DNA of 64,000 nucleotides from Carnimonas nigrificans ATCC BAA-78 (GTDB lineage: Bacteria; Pseudomonadota; Gammaproteobacteria; Pseudomonadales; Halomonadaceae): NCBI RefSeq assembly GCF_000526695.1, contig NZ_JAGO01000012.1:1-64000 (forward strand), written 5' to 3'. The notes under the pieces are model-generated. The model ran no database searches. It was not told the origin of the DNA and was given only the letters and a program-made list of their open reading frames with translations. Numbering within the stretch: position 1 is the stretch's first letter; every line of letters starts with the position of its first letter. Shown here in pieces: positions 9,024-18,514 of the stretch. Both the position numbers and the translations under genes were made by a program.

Positions 9024-9159
9024 AATCGGATATAAATCTACAACGGCACGCGATTTACGGAGCAGTGGCACGCCTCTTGCCTAGTCATTTCCTGATCAAG
9101 GCCTCCAGGCTGCCAGGCGTTCGGCAGCGATCTTCAAGCGATTTTACGGGAAGAAAGCG

Positions 9160-10392
9160 GTGCAACCATCCACTGCAACATTTGCCAAAGAGCGGCGTGC
9201 GTCGCTGGTAGCAGCCATCTTCCTGATGGCGACATCGGCGATAGGCCCGGGGTTCATCACCCAGACCGCCACCTTTACCGCGACCCTTGGGGCCACCTTT
9301 GCGTTCGGCATTCTGGCCTGCATTGTCATTGATTTTGTGGTGCAGCTGAATGTATGGCGCATCGTCACGATGACCGGTATGCGAGCGTCCGAGGTTGCCA
9401 ATGCGGCGATTCCGGGCAGCGGCTATCTACTGGCGGTACTGGTGATGTTTGGTGGCGTAGTGTTCAACGTCGGCAATATTGCCGGGGCCGGACTGGGGCT
9501 TAATGCTTTGCTGGGGCTGCCGCCGTTGCTGGGAGGCGCAATAAGTGCGCTGATTGCGATCGGCATTTTCCTGTCACGGCGCGCGGGAGTAGCCGTTGAT
9601 CGCATCATGATCGTGCTGGGAACGCTGATGATTGTGCTGACGCTGGTCGTTGCCTTCGCCTCGCATCCTCCGGTCGGGGAAGCCTTACGTCAGACGGTAC
9701 TGCCAGACTCCCTCGATTTTACGTCGATCACTACCATCGTTGGCGGCTCGGTCGGCGGCTATATCACCTATGCGGGAGCGCATCGGCTGCTCGATCATGG
9801 CACCGCTGGCAAGGAGCATATCGGGGAAGTTTCCAGAGCGGCATTCAGCGGGGTGCTGGTCACCGGGATCATGCGCTATATCCTGTTTCTGGCGATTCTG
9901 GGCGTGGTCGCCAGTGGCGTCACCATTGATGTGTCGGGGCAGGGGGCCAACCCTGCTGCGCAAGCCTTTCAGGTGGCGCTGGGCGAGTTCGGGCTGCGTG
10001 CGTTTGGACTGATCATGTGGGCTGCCGGCATTACCAGCGTGATGGGAGCAGCCTATACCTCCATCAGTTTCGTGACGGTTTTCGCCAAGGGAATCAGCGA
10101 GCGCCGCCGTCACCTGCTGACTCTCGGGTTTATCCTTATCAGCCTGGTGGTGTTTGTGCTGTTGGGCAAGCCGCCTTCCGCACTGCTGGTTTTCGCTGGC
10201 GGCTTCAATGGCTTGATTCTGCCGTTGGGGCTGACTCTCTTTTTATATATAGGATGGCGACGTGCCGACCTGATGCACGGCTATCGCTATCCGCGCTGGC
10301 TGCTGGTGTCGGGAGCGCTGGTATGCGTGCTTTCCTGGTATATGGCGATTGACTCGGCGGGACCGATCTTCGCGCTGCTCGCCAATGCGTAG
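9160..10392 (+). CDS. Nramp-like (YcsG-type) carrier of the 5-oxoproline operon
   Basis: This polytopic inner-membrane protein of 410 residues has about 11 hydrophobic segments and belongs to the Nramp superfamily by overall pattern. The N-terminal helix reads SAIGPGFITQTATFTATLGA and lacks the DPGN metal-binding motif of true Nramp proteins. The sixth-helix equivalent, GGYITYAGAHRLLDHG, lacks the usual MPHN. B. subtilis YcsG, encoded next to PxpA/KipI/KipA, is the model. The operon context suggests uptake of 5-oxoproline or another organic acid rather than Mn or Mg. Start is GTG. It is the first gene of the operon. Confidence 0.82.
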   Translation: MQPSTATFAKERRASLVAAIFLMATSAIGPGFITQTATFTATLGATFAFGILACIVIDFVVQLNVWRIVTMTGMRASEVANAAIPGSGYLLAVLVMFGGVVFNVGNIAGAGLGLNALLGLPPLLGGAISALIAIGIFLSRRAGVAVDRIMIVLGTLMIVLTLVVAFASHPPVGEALRQTVLPDSLDFTSITTIVGGSVGGYITYAGAHRLLDHGTAGKEHIGEVSRAAFSGVLVTGIMRYILFLAILGVVASGVTIDVSGQGANPAAQAFQVALGEFGLRAFGLIMWAAGITSVMGAAYTSISFVTVFAKGISERRRHLLTLGFILISLVVFVLLGKPPSALLVFAGGFNGLILPLGLTLFLYIGWRRADLMHGYRYPRWLLVSGALVCVLSWYMAIDSAGPIFALLANA

Positions 10393-10467
10393 CACGGCAT
10401 CACCGATGTATTCGTATTTCGCCGCTCGGCGTTACCCCATACTCTTCAATCAAAAAGGAATTCTGCC

Positions 10468-11211
10468 ATGGCGCGACTGCTGCTCAATTGTGATATGGGG
10501 GAAAGTTTTGGCAACTGGTCGCTGGGTGATCCTGCGGCAGTGCTGCCGCTGATTGACCAGGCCAATCTCGCCTGCGGCTTTCATGCCGGTGATTTCAGCG
10601 TGATGTCTCAGGTGGTGGCGCTGGCGGCAAAGGCGGGCGTCAGTATTGGGGCACATCCTTCCTATCCTGATCTGCAAGGATTCGGGCGGCGTGCGATGGC
10701 GCTGTCTGAGAAGGAAGTCACCGACCTGATGCTCTATCAGATTGGTGCGCTCGATGCGTTCTGTCGCGCCAATGGCACTCAGGTGGAGTACGTTAAGCCC
10801 CATGGGGCGCTCTACCATGCGGTCTATAGCGATTTGCGCATGTTTGATGCAGCGCTTGAGGCGTGTCGGCGCTACCGTGAAGGTCTGGCGCTGATGACGC
10901 TGGCGGTCAAGGAGCGCAGCGCTGTGCAGCAGGCAGCGGATATAGCAGGAGTGCCGCTTTTGTTTGAAGCCTTTGCCGATCGCGCCTACCTCAGTGATGG
11001 CACACTGTCGCCCCGAACACATCCTGCCTCGGTGCATCATGAACCACAGCGCATCATTGACCAGGCCGTCGCGATTGCCCGTGGCGAAAAGTTTTCCGAT
11101 ATTGAGGGCAAGCCGCTGCAATTGGCCGCCGATACGCTCTGCGTGCATGGCGACAATCGTGAATCCTTGCAGGTGCTGAGTGAATTGCGTAACGCGCTGG
11201 AGGCCGTGTGA
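10468..11211 (+). CDS. pxpA: 5-oxoprolinase subunit A (LamB/YcsF family)
   Basis: PxpA is part of the ATP-dependent 5-oxoprolinase PxpABC that opens pyroglutamate to glutamate. The family signatures are LNCDMGESFGNW at the N-terminus, ANLACGFHAGDF, GAHPSYPDLQGFGRR, and VKPHGALYH. It has 247 residues, the usual length. AAGGA precedes the ATG by about 10 nt. It overlaps pxpB by 4 bp (GTGA). Confidence 0.96.
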   Translation: MARLLLNCDMGESFGNWSLGDPAAVLPLIDQANLACGFHAGDFSVMSQVVALAAKAGVSIGAHPSYPDLQGFGRRAMALSEKEVTDLMLYQIGALDAFCRANGTQVEYVKPHGALYHAVYSDLRMFDAALEACRRYREGLALMTLAVKERSAVQQAADIAGVPLLFEAFADRAYLSDGTLSPRTHPASVHHEPQRIIDQAVAIARGEKFSDIEGKPLQLAADTLCVHGDNRESLQVLSELRNALEAV

Positions 11212-11975
11212 CTCAGGTGATAGCGCCGCGTATCGAGCCTGCCGGTGTCGATGCCGTGCTGATCTCGTTCGATGCTGCTCCTGGCGCGCAGCTCTCCTCC
11301 CGCATTGTGGGCTGCGCCAACAGGATTGAAGCGGCATTGGGCGATGTGGTGCTGGATAGGGTGCCGGGCTGGAATACCTTGCTGATTCACTATGACTTCT
11401 CTCGTGTGAAGTTCCATCAGCTAAGGGTGATTCTGACACCACTGATCGAGCGGTGGCAGAGCGACACTGATGATGAAGGTGAGCAGCGCGCCGCCATTCA
11501 GCATCACCTGATGCCGGTGTGGTACTGCGGTGAGGATTTGGCCATGGTTGCCAGCGCTGCTGGACTGAGCGTAGCGGAAGTGATCCAGGCGCACGCCAGC
11601 GCAGAGTACTTTGTGGGTGCGGTAGGTTTCGCTCCTGGCTTTGCCTATATGGGCGGTCTGGATGAACGGCTGATGCTGCCGCGTCGGGCTACGCCGCGCA
11701 CGGCGGTGCCGCAGGGCAGTGTAGCGATTACCGAGGGCCAGACCAGCATTTACCCTGAACAATCACCGGGCGGCTGGCATCTGCTGGGGCGCTGTCCGTT
11801 GAAGCTGTATGACGTTGCGCGCACTCCACCCGGGCGTTTTAGCGTGGGGGACCGCGTCAGCTTCGCACCTATCAGCGAGCAGCAGTTCAACGCACTGTCA
11901 GGCCATTGGCAGTGGTGCCCTGAGCCTTCTCTAATGCAGGATGACGGCCTATCGGGAGGGAATAATGAGTCGTAA
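11208..11975 (+). CDS. pxpB: 5-oxoprolinase subunit B (KipI-like)
   Basis: PxpB is the KipI-type subunit, which with PxpC forms the carboxyltransferase-like half of the 5-oxoprolinase. Conserved blocks are GWNTLLIHYD, the VGAVGFAPGFAYMGGL segment, LPRRATPRTAVPQGSVAI, and YPEQSPGGWHLLGR. Start is GTG overlapping the pxpA stop. At 255 residues it is slightly longer than average because of a C-terminal extension that overlaps the start of pxpC. Confidence 0.95.
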   Translation: MTQVIAPRIEPAGVDAVLISFDAAPGAQLSSRIVGCANRIEAALGDVVLDRVPGWNTLLIHYDFSRVKFHQLRVILTPLIERWQSDTDDEGEQRAAIQHHLMPVWYCGEDLAMVASAAGLSVAEVIQAHASAEYFVGAVGFAPGFAYMGGLDERLMLPRRATPRTAVPQGSVAITEGQTSIYPEQSPGGWHLLGRCPLKLYDVARTPPGRFSVGDRVSFAPISEQQFNALSGHWQWCPEPSLMQDDGLSGGNNES

Positions 11976-12945
11976 CACCGAGCCCGGAAGGTCAGCCATG
12001 GTCGCCTCTGGTCATCTGGAAATTCTCAAGCCGGGCATGCTGTCGCAGCTACAGGATGTTGGCCGCATCGGGGCTTTGCGCTATGGCGTCTCGCACAGCG
12101 GTGTGATGGATCCTTATTCAGCCGCCTGGGCCAATCGGCTGGTGCGTAACCGCATGGACGCGCCGTTAATCGAGGTGGCGCTAGGGGGCTTGCAGCTCAG
12201 GGCGGCTCAGGATACCTGGCTGGCAATCGCCGGGGCGGCGATTCCGGCCTATCTGGATGGACGCGAGGTTGATGGCTGGTCACGCTTTCTCATGCGTGAA
12301 GGCCAGGTGTTGAGTCTGGGGTTCGCGGCCCAGGGGCAGCGCGCTTATATCGCCGTTCAGGGCGGCTTCGTAGTCGAGCCGGTGCTGGGTTCCACTGCAA
12401 CCCATCAGCGCAATCGCCTCGGCGGGCCAGATGGTTCGGGAAGTCCGCTGCAACGCGGCAATTTGCTGCCTTGTGTCGCGGATGCGGCGGCATTCAGAAG
12501 CAGCGCGAGTGCGCAGTGGCAGCAGCGTACCGACTTCACTACCACTCCCGTGCTGCGGGTATTGCTGGGCGGTGACGCACTACGCTTTGCTGAAGATCAG
12601 CGGGCGCGGTTCTTCGACACTCACTGGGAAGTTTCCCGCGACTCAGATCGCATGGGCGTGCGACTGCATCACGATATGCCATTACAAGAGATCCCCACAC
12701 GCACGCTCTCCCTGGGCATTACCCCCGGCACCATCCAGATACCGCCCAGCGGCAACCCCATTGTGTTGATGTCCGACTGCCAAACCATGGGCGGCTACCC
12801 AGTGCTTGGTTGGCTGCATCCGCTCGACCGTGGCCGTCTGGCGCAGGTGCCCGCCCGTCAAACGGTGCGTTTCGTCGCCTCGGATATCGAGACGCTACAA
12901 ACCGATATGCAGCGCTTCGCGGATTTCTTTGCGGTACTGCCGTAG
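11965..12945 (+). CDS. pxpC: 5-oxoprolinase subunit C (KipA-like)
   Basis: PxpC is the biotin-dependent-carboxyltransferase-like subunit. The N-terminal LEILKPGMLSQLQDVGRIG is characteristic. It is followed by GVSHSGVMDPYSAAWANRLV, then AIAGAAIPAYLDG and SDRMGVRL, and finally SDCQTMGGYPVLG. The chosen ATG at 11965 follows GGGAGG and gives 326 residues; an upstream in-frame ATG at 11941 is less well placed. It overlaps pxpB by 11 bp and is the last gene of the operon. Confidence 0.94.
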   Translation: MSRNTEPGRSAMVASGHLEILKPGMLSQLQDVGRIGALRYGVSHSGVMDPYSAAWANRLVRNRMDAPLIEVALGGLQLRAAQDTWLAIAGAAIPAYLDGREVDGWSRFLMREGQVLSLGFAAQGQRAYIAVQGGFVVEPVLGSTATHQRNRLGGPDGSGSPLQRGNLLPCVADAAAFRSSASAQWQQRTDFTTTPVLRVLLGGDALRFAEDQRARFFDTHWEVSRDSDRMGVRLHHDMPLQEIPTRTLSLGITPGTIQIPPSGNPIVLMSDCQTMGGYPVLGWLHPLDRGRLAQVPARQTVRFVASDIETLQTDMQRFADFFAVLP

Positions 12946-12980
12946 AAGAAGCCCCGTTGAATGGAGGCGGCTGGTCCCTG

Positions 12981-13361
12981 CTATTCACTCTCTGTTTTTG
13001 TGCCAGCACTATGCCGAGGCGGGAGAGGGAAGACAATATTGGCGACGAGCCAGCATCCCAATAAAAGCGCGAGCCAGGGCAGCGAGCGGTTGCGTGGGGC
13101 GGCAGTAGCGGAAGGAGACGTTTCGTCAGACGGGCTGGTAAATGCGTGGTGGTCGTAGTCCCGCCGAATGCGTAGCGCGGTGTCTGCATCATTGGGCACT
13201 ACCTGCACCTTCACGCCGCCCAGCGCCGTAGAGAGTGTCCACTGCATACCGATCATGTGCTGGTCAGCGATCCACGCCTTGATACCCGCGGAGCTTAAAA
13301 GTCCAGCAAACATCTGTGCTTCCAATGGTTCGCAGAAAGTCGCAATCGTAATCGGGGCCAT
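12981..13361 (-). CDS. DUF2007-domain protein with C-terminal membrane segment
   Basis: The first ~70 residues (ITIATFCEPLEAQMFAGLL, then VQVVPNDADTALRI) match the small DUF2007 fold, annotated as a putative signal-transducing domain with unknown ligand. A Ser/Thr-rich linker and one hydrophobic segment (LPWLALLLGCWLVANIVF) follow, so it is probably anchored in the inner membrane with the domain in the cytoplasm. It is convergent with pxpC. Function is unknown. Confidence 0.75.
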   Translation of the reverse strand: MAPITIATFCEPLEAQMFAGLLSSAGIKAWIADQHMIGMQWTLSTALGGVKVQVVPNDADTALRIRRDYDHHAFTSPSDETSPSATAAPRNRSLPWLALLLGCWLVANIVFPLPPRHSAGTKTESE

Positions 13362-13733
13362 CGCTCGCTCTGTGGTTAGCGTATCCGTGTGAGTGATGAC
13401 GTTATCATTGGGGGAGGGGGTGTTGTATCACCTTTCGTTTATCTGCGGCGAAGGTTCAATATCAAGGTCTCAGAATGGCGGTTAGTGTTGATGAATTGCC
13501 GCACCATTTCATCTGACAACATATGCAGTGTTGACGGCGATGTTATTGCCATCAGGTAAGGGGTAGGAAGATCGCTATAGCCGGAGTACTTCATTAATGG
13601 TGCTGGTTATCCAGAGTTGATTGTCAAATAAGGATAATAAATATTTTGTTATTAAGAGTGCGGATGGCATATACATGAACAAGGATGTGTATGTCATTAT
13701 TTTTAATAATGATTAATCTATCAGGACACTACA
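13362..13733. other. AT-rich intergenic region without a gene
   Basis: This 372-bp gap is visibly richer in A and T than its surroundings, particularly 13600-13720. It contains the divergent promoters of the DUF2007 gene and the carbonic-anhydrase-like gene. I could not fix a promoter or recognise an operator. Confidence 0.5.
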
Positions 13734-14267
13734 TTGACTATTTTTAAATTAGGGGATCAAGTTCCTGACATTCATGCGGATACCTATGTGTCGAGCGACA
13801 GTACCATTATCGGAAGCGCTTCATTTGCAGCCGATGTGAGTGTATGGCCGCAGGCGGTCGTGCGTGCCGACAATGCCGCTATCACTATCGGGCAGGGCAG
13901 CAATATTCAGGATGGTGCTGTGCTTCATGTGGATGAAGGGTGCCCAGTGGTGGTGGGTGATAACGTAACGATTGGTCATCAGGCGATGTTGCATGGCTGC
14001 ACGATTGGCGATGGCTCATTGATTGGAATGAGCGCCGTGGTTCTCAATAATGCCGTGATTGGGCGTAACTGTCTGGTGGGCGCGGGCGCGCTGGTAACGG
14101 AAGGCAAGGAGTTTCCGGAGGGTGTTCTGATTGTCGGGGCGCCTGCCAGGGCCGTGCGTTCGCTGACGCCAGAAGAGATCGAGCAACTGGGAAATAACGC
14201 GGAGCACTATGTGGAAAAGGGCCGTTATTACCGAGAGGCGCTGGTGGAGGTGGAGCCGCAGCGTTAA
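13734..14267 (+). CDS. Gamma-class carbonic anhydrase-like hexapeptide-repeat protein
   Basis: This 177-residue left-handed beta-helix protein resembles YrdA/PaaY/CaiE. Hexapeptide repeats run from about residue 20 to 140. The three metal-ligand histidines expected in gamma carbonic anhydrases are visible in VLHVDEG and in IGHQAMLHGC. Start is TTG at 13734, preceded by CAGGA. It is upstream of the aldehyde dehydrogenase and acetoin genes in the same direction, with 174 bp between, so co-regulation is possible but unproven. Activity as a carbonic anhydrase cannot be assumed. Confidence 0.85.
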   Translation: MTIFKLGDQVPDIHADTYVSSDSTIIGSASFAADVSVWPQAVVRADNAAITIGQGSNIQDGAVLHVDEGCPVVVGDNVTIGHQAMLHGCTIGDGSLIGMSAVVLNNAVIGRNCLVGAGALVTEGKEFPEGVLIVGAPARAVRSLTPEEIEQLGNNAEHYVEKGRYYREALVEVEPQR

Positions 14268-14301
14268 TACGTTATTACTCTTCTATTAATTTCCCAGCGG
14301 C

Positions 14302-14334
14302 CACGAGAGGCAGTGGATGAATAGCCTCTCCGTG
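14302..14334 (+). terminator. Hairpin after the carbonic-anhydrase-like gene
   Basis: GAGAGGC at 14305-14311 pairs with GCCTCTC at 14324-14330, and CAC/GTG outside extends the stem with one bulge. There is no T-run after it, so terminator function is uncertain. Confidence 0.35.
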
Positions 14335-14441
14335 CATCACTTATCTACGCCATTGGTGGCATGTGGCCTCTTTTCACTTGCCCTATTCCCCTGCGAAGGC
14401 GTACCAATAAACAAGCTTTCTGATTGAAGGAGATAGGTGTC

Positions 14442-15962
14442 ATGCAGTATGCCCATCCTGGTACTCAAGGTGCTCTGGTTAACCCTGAAGAGCGTTACGG
14501 CAATTATATTGGGGGAGATTTCGTTGCGCCCATCGACGGCGACTATTTCTCCAACTCCAGCCCCGTAACGGGCGCACACTTTGCCTATTTTCCGCGCTCT
14601 ACCCTAAAGGATATCGACAAGGCACTGGACGCTGCCCATGCAGCGGCACCGGCGTGGGGTAAAACCTCCGTTCAGGAGCGTTCCAGAATTTTGCTAAAGG
14701 TAGCTGATCGGCTGGAGGAGCATCTTGAGGAGCTTGCGGTGGCAGAAAGCTGGGACAACGGCAAGGCAATACGTGAAACGCTGAATGCCGATGTGCCGCT
14801 GGCCATTGACCATTTCCGGTATTTTGCCGGTGTTATTCGTGCTCAGGAAGGAACACTGGCCGAGATTGATGAATTCACCACTGCCTACCATTTTCATGAG
14901 CCGCTCGGGGTGGTGGGGCAGATTATTCCCTGGAACTTTCCGCTTTTAATGGCCGCATGGAAACTGGCGCCAGCATTGGCGGCGGGCAACTGTGTCGTTC
15001 TCAAACCCGCCGAGCAGACGCCTTTTTCCATCACTCTGTTTGCCCAACTGGTGGGGGATCTGCTCCCGGCGGGCACGCTTAATATTGTGCACGGCTTTGG
15101 TAAGGAGGCGGGGGAGGCGCTGGCGACCAGCAAGCGTATCGCCAAAATCGCCTTTACCGGTTCCACTCCGGTAGGCTCCCATATCCTTCATTGTGCAGCG
15201 GAAAACATCATTCCCAGCACGGTAGAGCTGGGCGGAAAGTCGCCGAATATTTTCTTTGAAGACATTCTGCAAGCCGAAGAGAGCTTCATCGACAAGGCGG
15301 TGGAAGGCCTGGTGCTGGGCTTCTTCAATCAGGGCGAAGTGTGTACCTGCCCCTCTCGCGCATTGATTCATGAGTCCATTTACGATGATTTCATGCAGCG
15401 GGTGCTTGAGAAAACCGCCCGTATCAAGCGCGGCGACCCCTTGGATAGCACCACGATGATTGGGGCTCAGGCTTCACAGCAGCAGTTCGACAAGATTCTC
15501 TCCTATATGGATGTTGCGCGGGAGGAAGGGGCTGAAATCCTGACCGGCGGCAGCGTTGAGACATTGCAGAACGAGTTGGCCAATGGCTATTACATTCAGC
15601 CCACCCTGCTGAAGGGCACCAACGATATGCGTGTCTTCCAGGAAGAGATATTTGGCCCGGTCATCTCCGTGACTACCTTCAAGAGTGAAGAAGAGGCGCT
15701 GGCAATCGCCAACGACACCGAATTCGGTCTTGGCGCTGGCGTCTGGAGCCGCGATATCAACCGTGCCTACCGAGTTGGTCGTGGTATTCAGGCAGGGCGA
15801 GTGTGGACCAACTGTTATCACAGCTACCCGGCTCATGCCGCCTTTGGCGGTTATAAAAAATCCGGGATAGGCCGTGAGACGCACAAAATGATTCTTGATC
15901 ACTACCAGCAGATCAAGAATTTGTTGGTGAGCTATGATCCTCATCCGGCTGGGCTTTTCTGA
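14442..15962 (+). CDS. NAD-dependent acetaldehyde dehydrogenase (AldB/ExaC-like)
   Basis: This 506-residue ALDH-superfamily enzyme oxidises an aldehyde to the acid. The Rossmann-side motif [30 protein letters not shown], the general-base Glu in [11 protein letters not shown] and the nucleophile in [11 protein letters not shown] all match the AldB/ExaC branch. That branch acts on acetaldehyde. Acetoin cleavage by the downstream aco complex releases acetaldehyde, which gives a direct metabolic link. The ATG at 14442 follows AAGGAGAT by about 7 nt, so the TTG at 14424 inside the ribosome-binding site was rejected. Confidence 0.93.
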   Translation: MQYAHPGTQGALVNPEERYGNYIGGDFVAPIDGDYFSNSSPVTGAHFAYFPRSTLKDIDKALDAAHAAAPAWGKTSVQERSRILLKVADRLEEHLEELAVAESWDNGKAIRETLNADVPLAIDHFRYFAGVIRAQEGTLAEIDEFTTAYHFHEPLGVVGQIIPWNFPLLMAAWKLAPALAAGNCVVLKPAEQTPFSITLFAQLVGDLLPAGTLNIVHGFGKEAGEALATSKRIAKIAFTGSTPVGSHILHCAAENIIPSTVELGGKSPNIFFEDILQAEESFIDKAVEGLVLGFFNQGEVCTCPSRALIHESIYDDFMQRVLEKTARIKRGDPLDSTTMIGAQASQQQFDKILSYMDVAREEGAEILTGGSVETLQNELANGYYIQPTLLKGTNDMRVFQEEIFGPVISVTTFKSEEEALAIANDTEFGLGAGVWSRDINRAYRVGRGIQAGRVWTNCYHSYPAHAAFGGYKKSGIGRETHKMILDHYQQIKNLLVSYDPHPAGLF

Positions 15963-16056
15963 GTGATGGAACAATAATCCGCTGAAATGAATGTCGCTCT
16001 CATGGAGAATTTTGCGGGAGCGGCATCTCCCGTTGTAGCCCCGGAGCTTGAGCAGA

Positions 16057-17109
16057 ATGCGATGTACTATCAGGATTATCACGCTCTCTTCCGTTGATCC
16101 GAGGCGCAATCTGGTGCTTGAGCAGACGCTCTTGCAGCGTGCGAATGAACACGATATTACGGTACTTATCTGGCAAAACAGCGACGCCGTGATTATTGGC
16201 AAAGGGCAAAATCCGTGGTGTGAAGCGAACCTTCCTTATTTACAACAGCAGCAAATACCGTTGGTGCGCAGGCATAGTGGCGGAGGGGCAGTATTTACCG
16301 ATCATGGCAATATCAATTTCAGCCTGATAATGCCGCAACAGCATTATCATCGTCATATTGCTACCGGAATGATTCGTGACTTCCTCACCCAATGGGGAAT
16401 TAATGCCACCATCAATGATCGCAATGACATGGTGATTCGCTCGGCCAATGAAGACTATAAATTCTCAGGTTCCGCCTATCGGGCTACGCAAGGTAAATAC
16501 CTGCATCACGGAACATTATTGATCGACTCCAACCTTGATCGGCTGAGAAGTGCCTTGCAGCCGCCAGCGGCTGATATTGAAGCGAAGGGCATTGCGTCAC
16601 GTCGCTCTCACGTCATTAATCTTGCCAGTGTCTCTACCAGTATTAGTGTTGAGCAGCTCTTAAAAGCGCTGCCACTCTGCTTCAAGGATTATTTTGCACC
16701 ACTGGGTGATGTGTCTCTCGCCAGAGCAGATGCCGGCGCGATTATTGCCGACGATCATCCGCTGATTATTGAACAGCAACAATGGGCGTGGGTGTATGGA
16801 AAAACGCCCCGGTTTATTCAGCGATTTACAGGACAAGTAAAAGGGCACACCTATTTGGCCCATATCGCTGTTAACCAAGGGCGAATCTGTTCTGTGCAGG
16901 TAACAGGCAACGCGCACTCCTGCCAACTCTCTGAATTTTTCAGCCATGTGCTGCATGGGTGTCGGTATCAGTGCGCCCATGTGGAGCGCCAGCTATCGGG
17001 CTGCGACCAAAGCAACCCCTCGAAAGGTGAATGTTTCCCGCCCAATGAAAGGATTAATTTGCTAGCTAACGAGGTAGGCAAATGGCTGGTTGCACAGATA
17101 CCTGCCTAG
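16057..17109 (+). CDS. lplA: Lipoate-protein ligase A
   Basis: LplA activates free lipoate with ATP and attaches it to lipoyl domains. The N-terminal biotin/lipoate ligase fold shows RNLVLEQTLL, the RRHSGGGAVFTDHGNINFS motif, and the DYKFSGSAYRATQGKYLHHG lysine region. A C-terminal accessory domain continues to residue 350. It lies just before the E3-E1-E2 genes, so it probably lipoylates the acetoin dehydrogenase E2. Start is ambiguous: ATG at 16057 or TTG at 16048, with CGGAG close upstream. Confidence 0.92.
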   Translation: MRCTIRIITLSSVDPRRNLVLEQTLLQRANEHDITVLIWQNSDAVIIGKGQNPWCEANLPYLQQQQIPLVRRHSGGGAVFTDHGNINFSLIMPQQHYHRHIATGMIRDFLTQWGINATINDRNDMVIRSANEDYKFSGSAYRATQGKYLHHGTLLIDSNLDRLRSALQPPAADIEAKGIASRRSHVINLASVSTSISVEQLLKALPLCFKDYFAPLGDVSLARADAGAIIADDHPLIIEQQQWAWVYGKTPRFIQRFTGQVKGHTYLAHIAVNQGRICSVQVTGNAHSCQLSEFFSHVLHGCRYQCAHVERQLSGCDQSNPSKGECFPPNERINLLANEVGKWLVAQIPA

Positions 17110-17142
17110 GGCTGCCGTAACCATTACCGCTGAATGGGGGCT

Positions 17143-18498
17143 ATGGTGAAAGAATATGATTTGATCGTCGTTGGTAGCGGCCCCGGGGGATACATCGCTG
17201 CGATCAGAGCCGCTCAATTGGGAAAATCCGTTGTTGTCATCGAGCAGGGCGAGTTAGGCGGCGCATGTTTAAACGTTGGCTGTATTCCTTCCAAAACCTT
17301 TCTGAAACACGCCGAATGGATGCTGACGCTGGCCGAAGCCAAGCGCTACGGCATTGATACCACGGTCAATGGCATTGACATGGCGGCACTGGTCGCGCGC
17401 AAGCGGGATGTTGTCGGCACGTTACGCCGTGGTATCGCCCATCTTTTTAACGCCCACGCTATTGAATTGATCCAGGGGACAGCCAGCTATGTGCCTGACC
17501 AGGGGCTGACGGTAGATGGCCGCACACTATCGGCACGGCACACTCTGTTGGCGACCGGTAGCCGTCCCTTTATTCCCCCTATCGCGGGGCTGGATCGCGT
17601 CAGTTATTACACGACCGATACCCTTTTCGATCTTGCCGAGCTACCGGCGCGGCTGGTGATCATTGGCGGTGGGGTTATTGCGATTGAGCTGGCCTTTGCC
17701 ATGGCACCACTGGGCGTTGAGGTAACGCTTGTCGAAGTCGCGCCGGATATTCTGCTGACCGAGGAGAGTGAGGCGCGCGAGGTAGTGAGGGGCGCGCTGA
17801 AACGGCTGGGTGTCAGCATTCATACCGGTGTCTCCATCCAGCGAGTCACGCCACATTCGATTGTGCTGAGCGAAGGGCAGATCGAATTCGAGGCACTGCT
17901 GGTCGCGACTGGTCGCGTCCCCCATCTGACGCTGGCGCAAGAGATGGGGCTAGCGCTCGATGCGCAGCAGCGCTTCGTCAAGGTTGATGATGGTTTCCAG
18001 ACCTCTGTGCCTGGTGTATTGGCCATTGGCGATCTGATCGGCGGCCTGATGCTGGCCCATGCCGCCAGTGCGGAAGGCATTGTGGCGGTGGATCGGCTGT
18101 TTGCGTCTCACCAGCCGCCGCTGAGGCTCCATCTTGTGCCCCGTTGTGTGTATTCCTTCCCGGAGATCGCTTCTGTCGGTCTCAACGAGCAGCAGGCGCG
18201 TGAGCGCTACGACGACATTATTATTAAAAAACAGCCATTTGCCGCTAACGGAAAAGCGATCAGTGCCGGTGAAACCGACGGTTTCGTCAAACTGATCGTC
18301 AGTGCGCGTTACGGTGAGATTGTTGGTGCTGTGGTGGTGGGGGCGCATGCCACTGAAACCCTGCAAGTGATTCAGTCCACCATGCAGGCTGAGGGAATAG
18401 TGGACGATTTGGCAGAGCAGGTTTTCGCTCACCCCACGCTCAGTGAGGTGATTGGAGAAACTGCAAAGAGCATCGTGTTCAAAGCAATTCATGAATGA
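17143..18498 (+). CDS. Dihydrolipoyl dehydrogenase (E3), acetoin cluster
   Basis: This FAD enzyme reoxidises dihydrolipoyl groups with NAD. The features are VVGSGPGGYIAAIRAA (FAD), the redox pair GGACLNVGCIPSK, the second nucleotide-binding IIGGGVIAIELAF, and AIGDLIGGLMLAHAASAEG. At the C-terminus, FAHPTLSEVIGE carries the catalytic His-Glu. It has about 452 residues. ATG at 17143 or 17134 are both possible, with GGGGG close by. There is a 16-bp gap to acoA. The context points to the acetoin complex rather than pyruvate dehydrogenase. Confidence 0.93.
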   Translation: MVKEYDLIVVGSGPGGYIAAIRAAQLGKSVVVIEQGELGGACLNVGCIPSKTFLKHAEWMLTLAEAKRYGIDTTVNGIDMAALVARKRDVVGTLRRGIAHLFNAHAIELIQGTASYVPDQGLTVDGRTLSARHTLLATGSRPFIPPIAGLDRVSYYTTDTLFDLAELPARLVIIGGGVIAIELAFAMAPLGVEVTLVEVAPDILLTEESEAREVVRGALKRLGVSIHTGVSIQRVTPHSIVLSEGQIEFEALLVATGRVPHLTLAQEMGLALDAQQRFVKVDDGFQTSVPGVLAIGDLIGGLMLAHAASAEGIVAVDRLFASHQPPLRLHLVPRCVYSFPEIASVGLNEQQARERYDDIIIKKQPFAANGKAISAGETDGFVKLIVSARYGEIVGAVVVGAHATETLQVIQSTMQAEGIVDDLAEQVFAHPTLSEVIGETAKSIVFKAIHE

Positions 18499-18514
18499 CG
18501 TCGAGGAGATCATC

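Noticed and set aside
14335-14441. Possible sigma-54 promoter before the aldehyde dehydrogenase gene
   Set aside because: TTGGTGGCAT-type sequence is present, but the GG and GC doublets are not at the required spacing.
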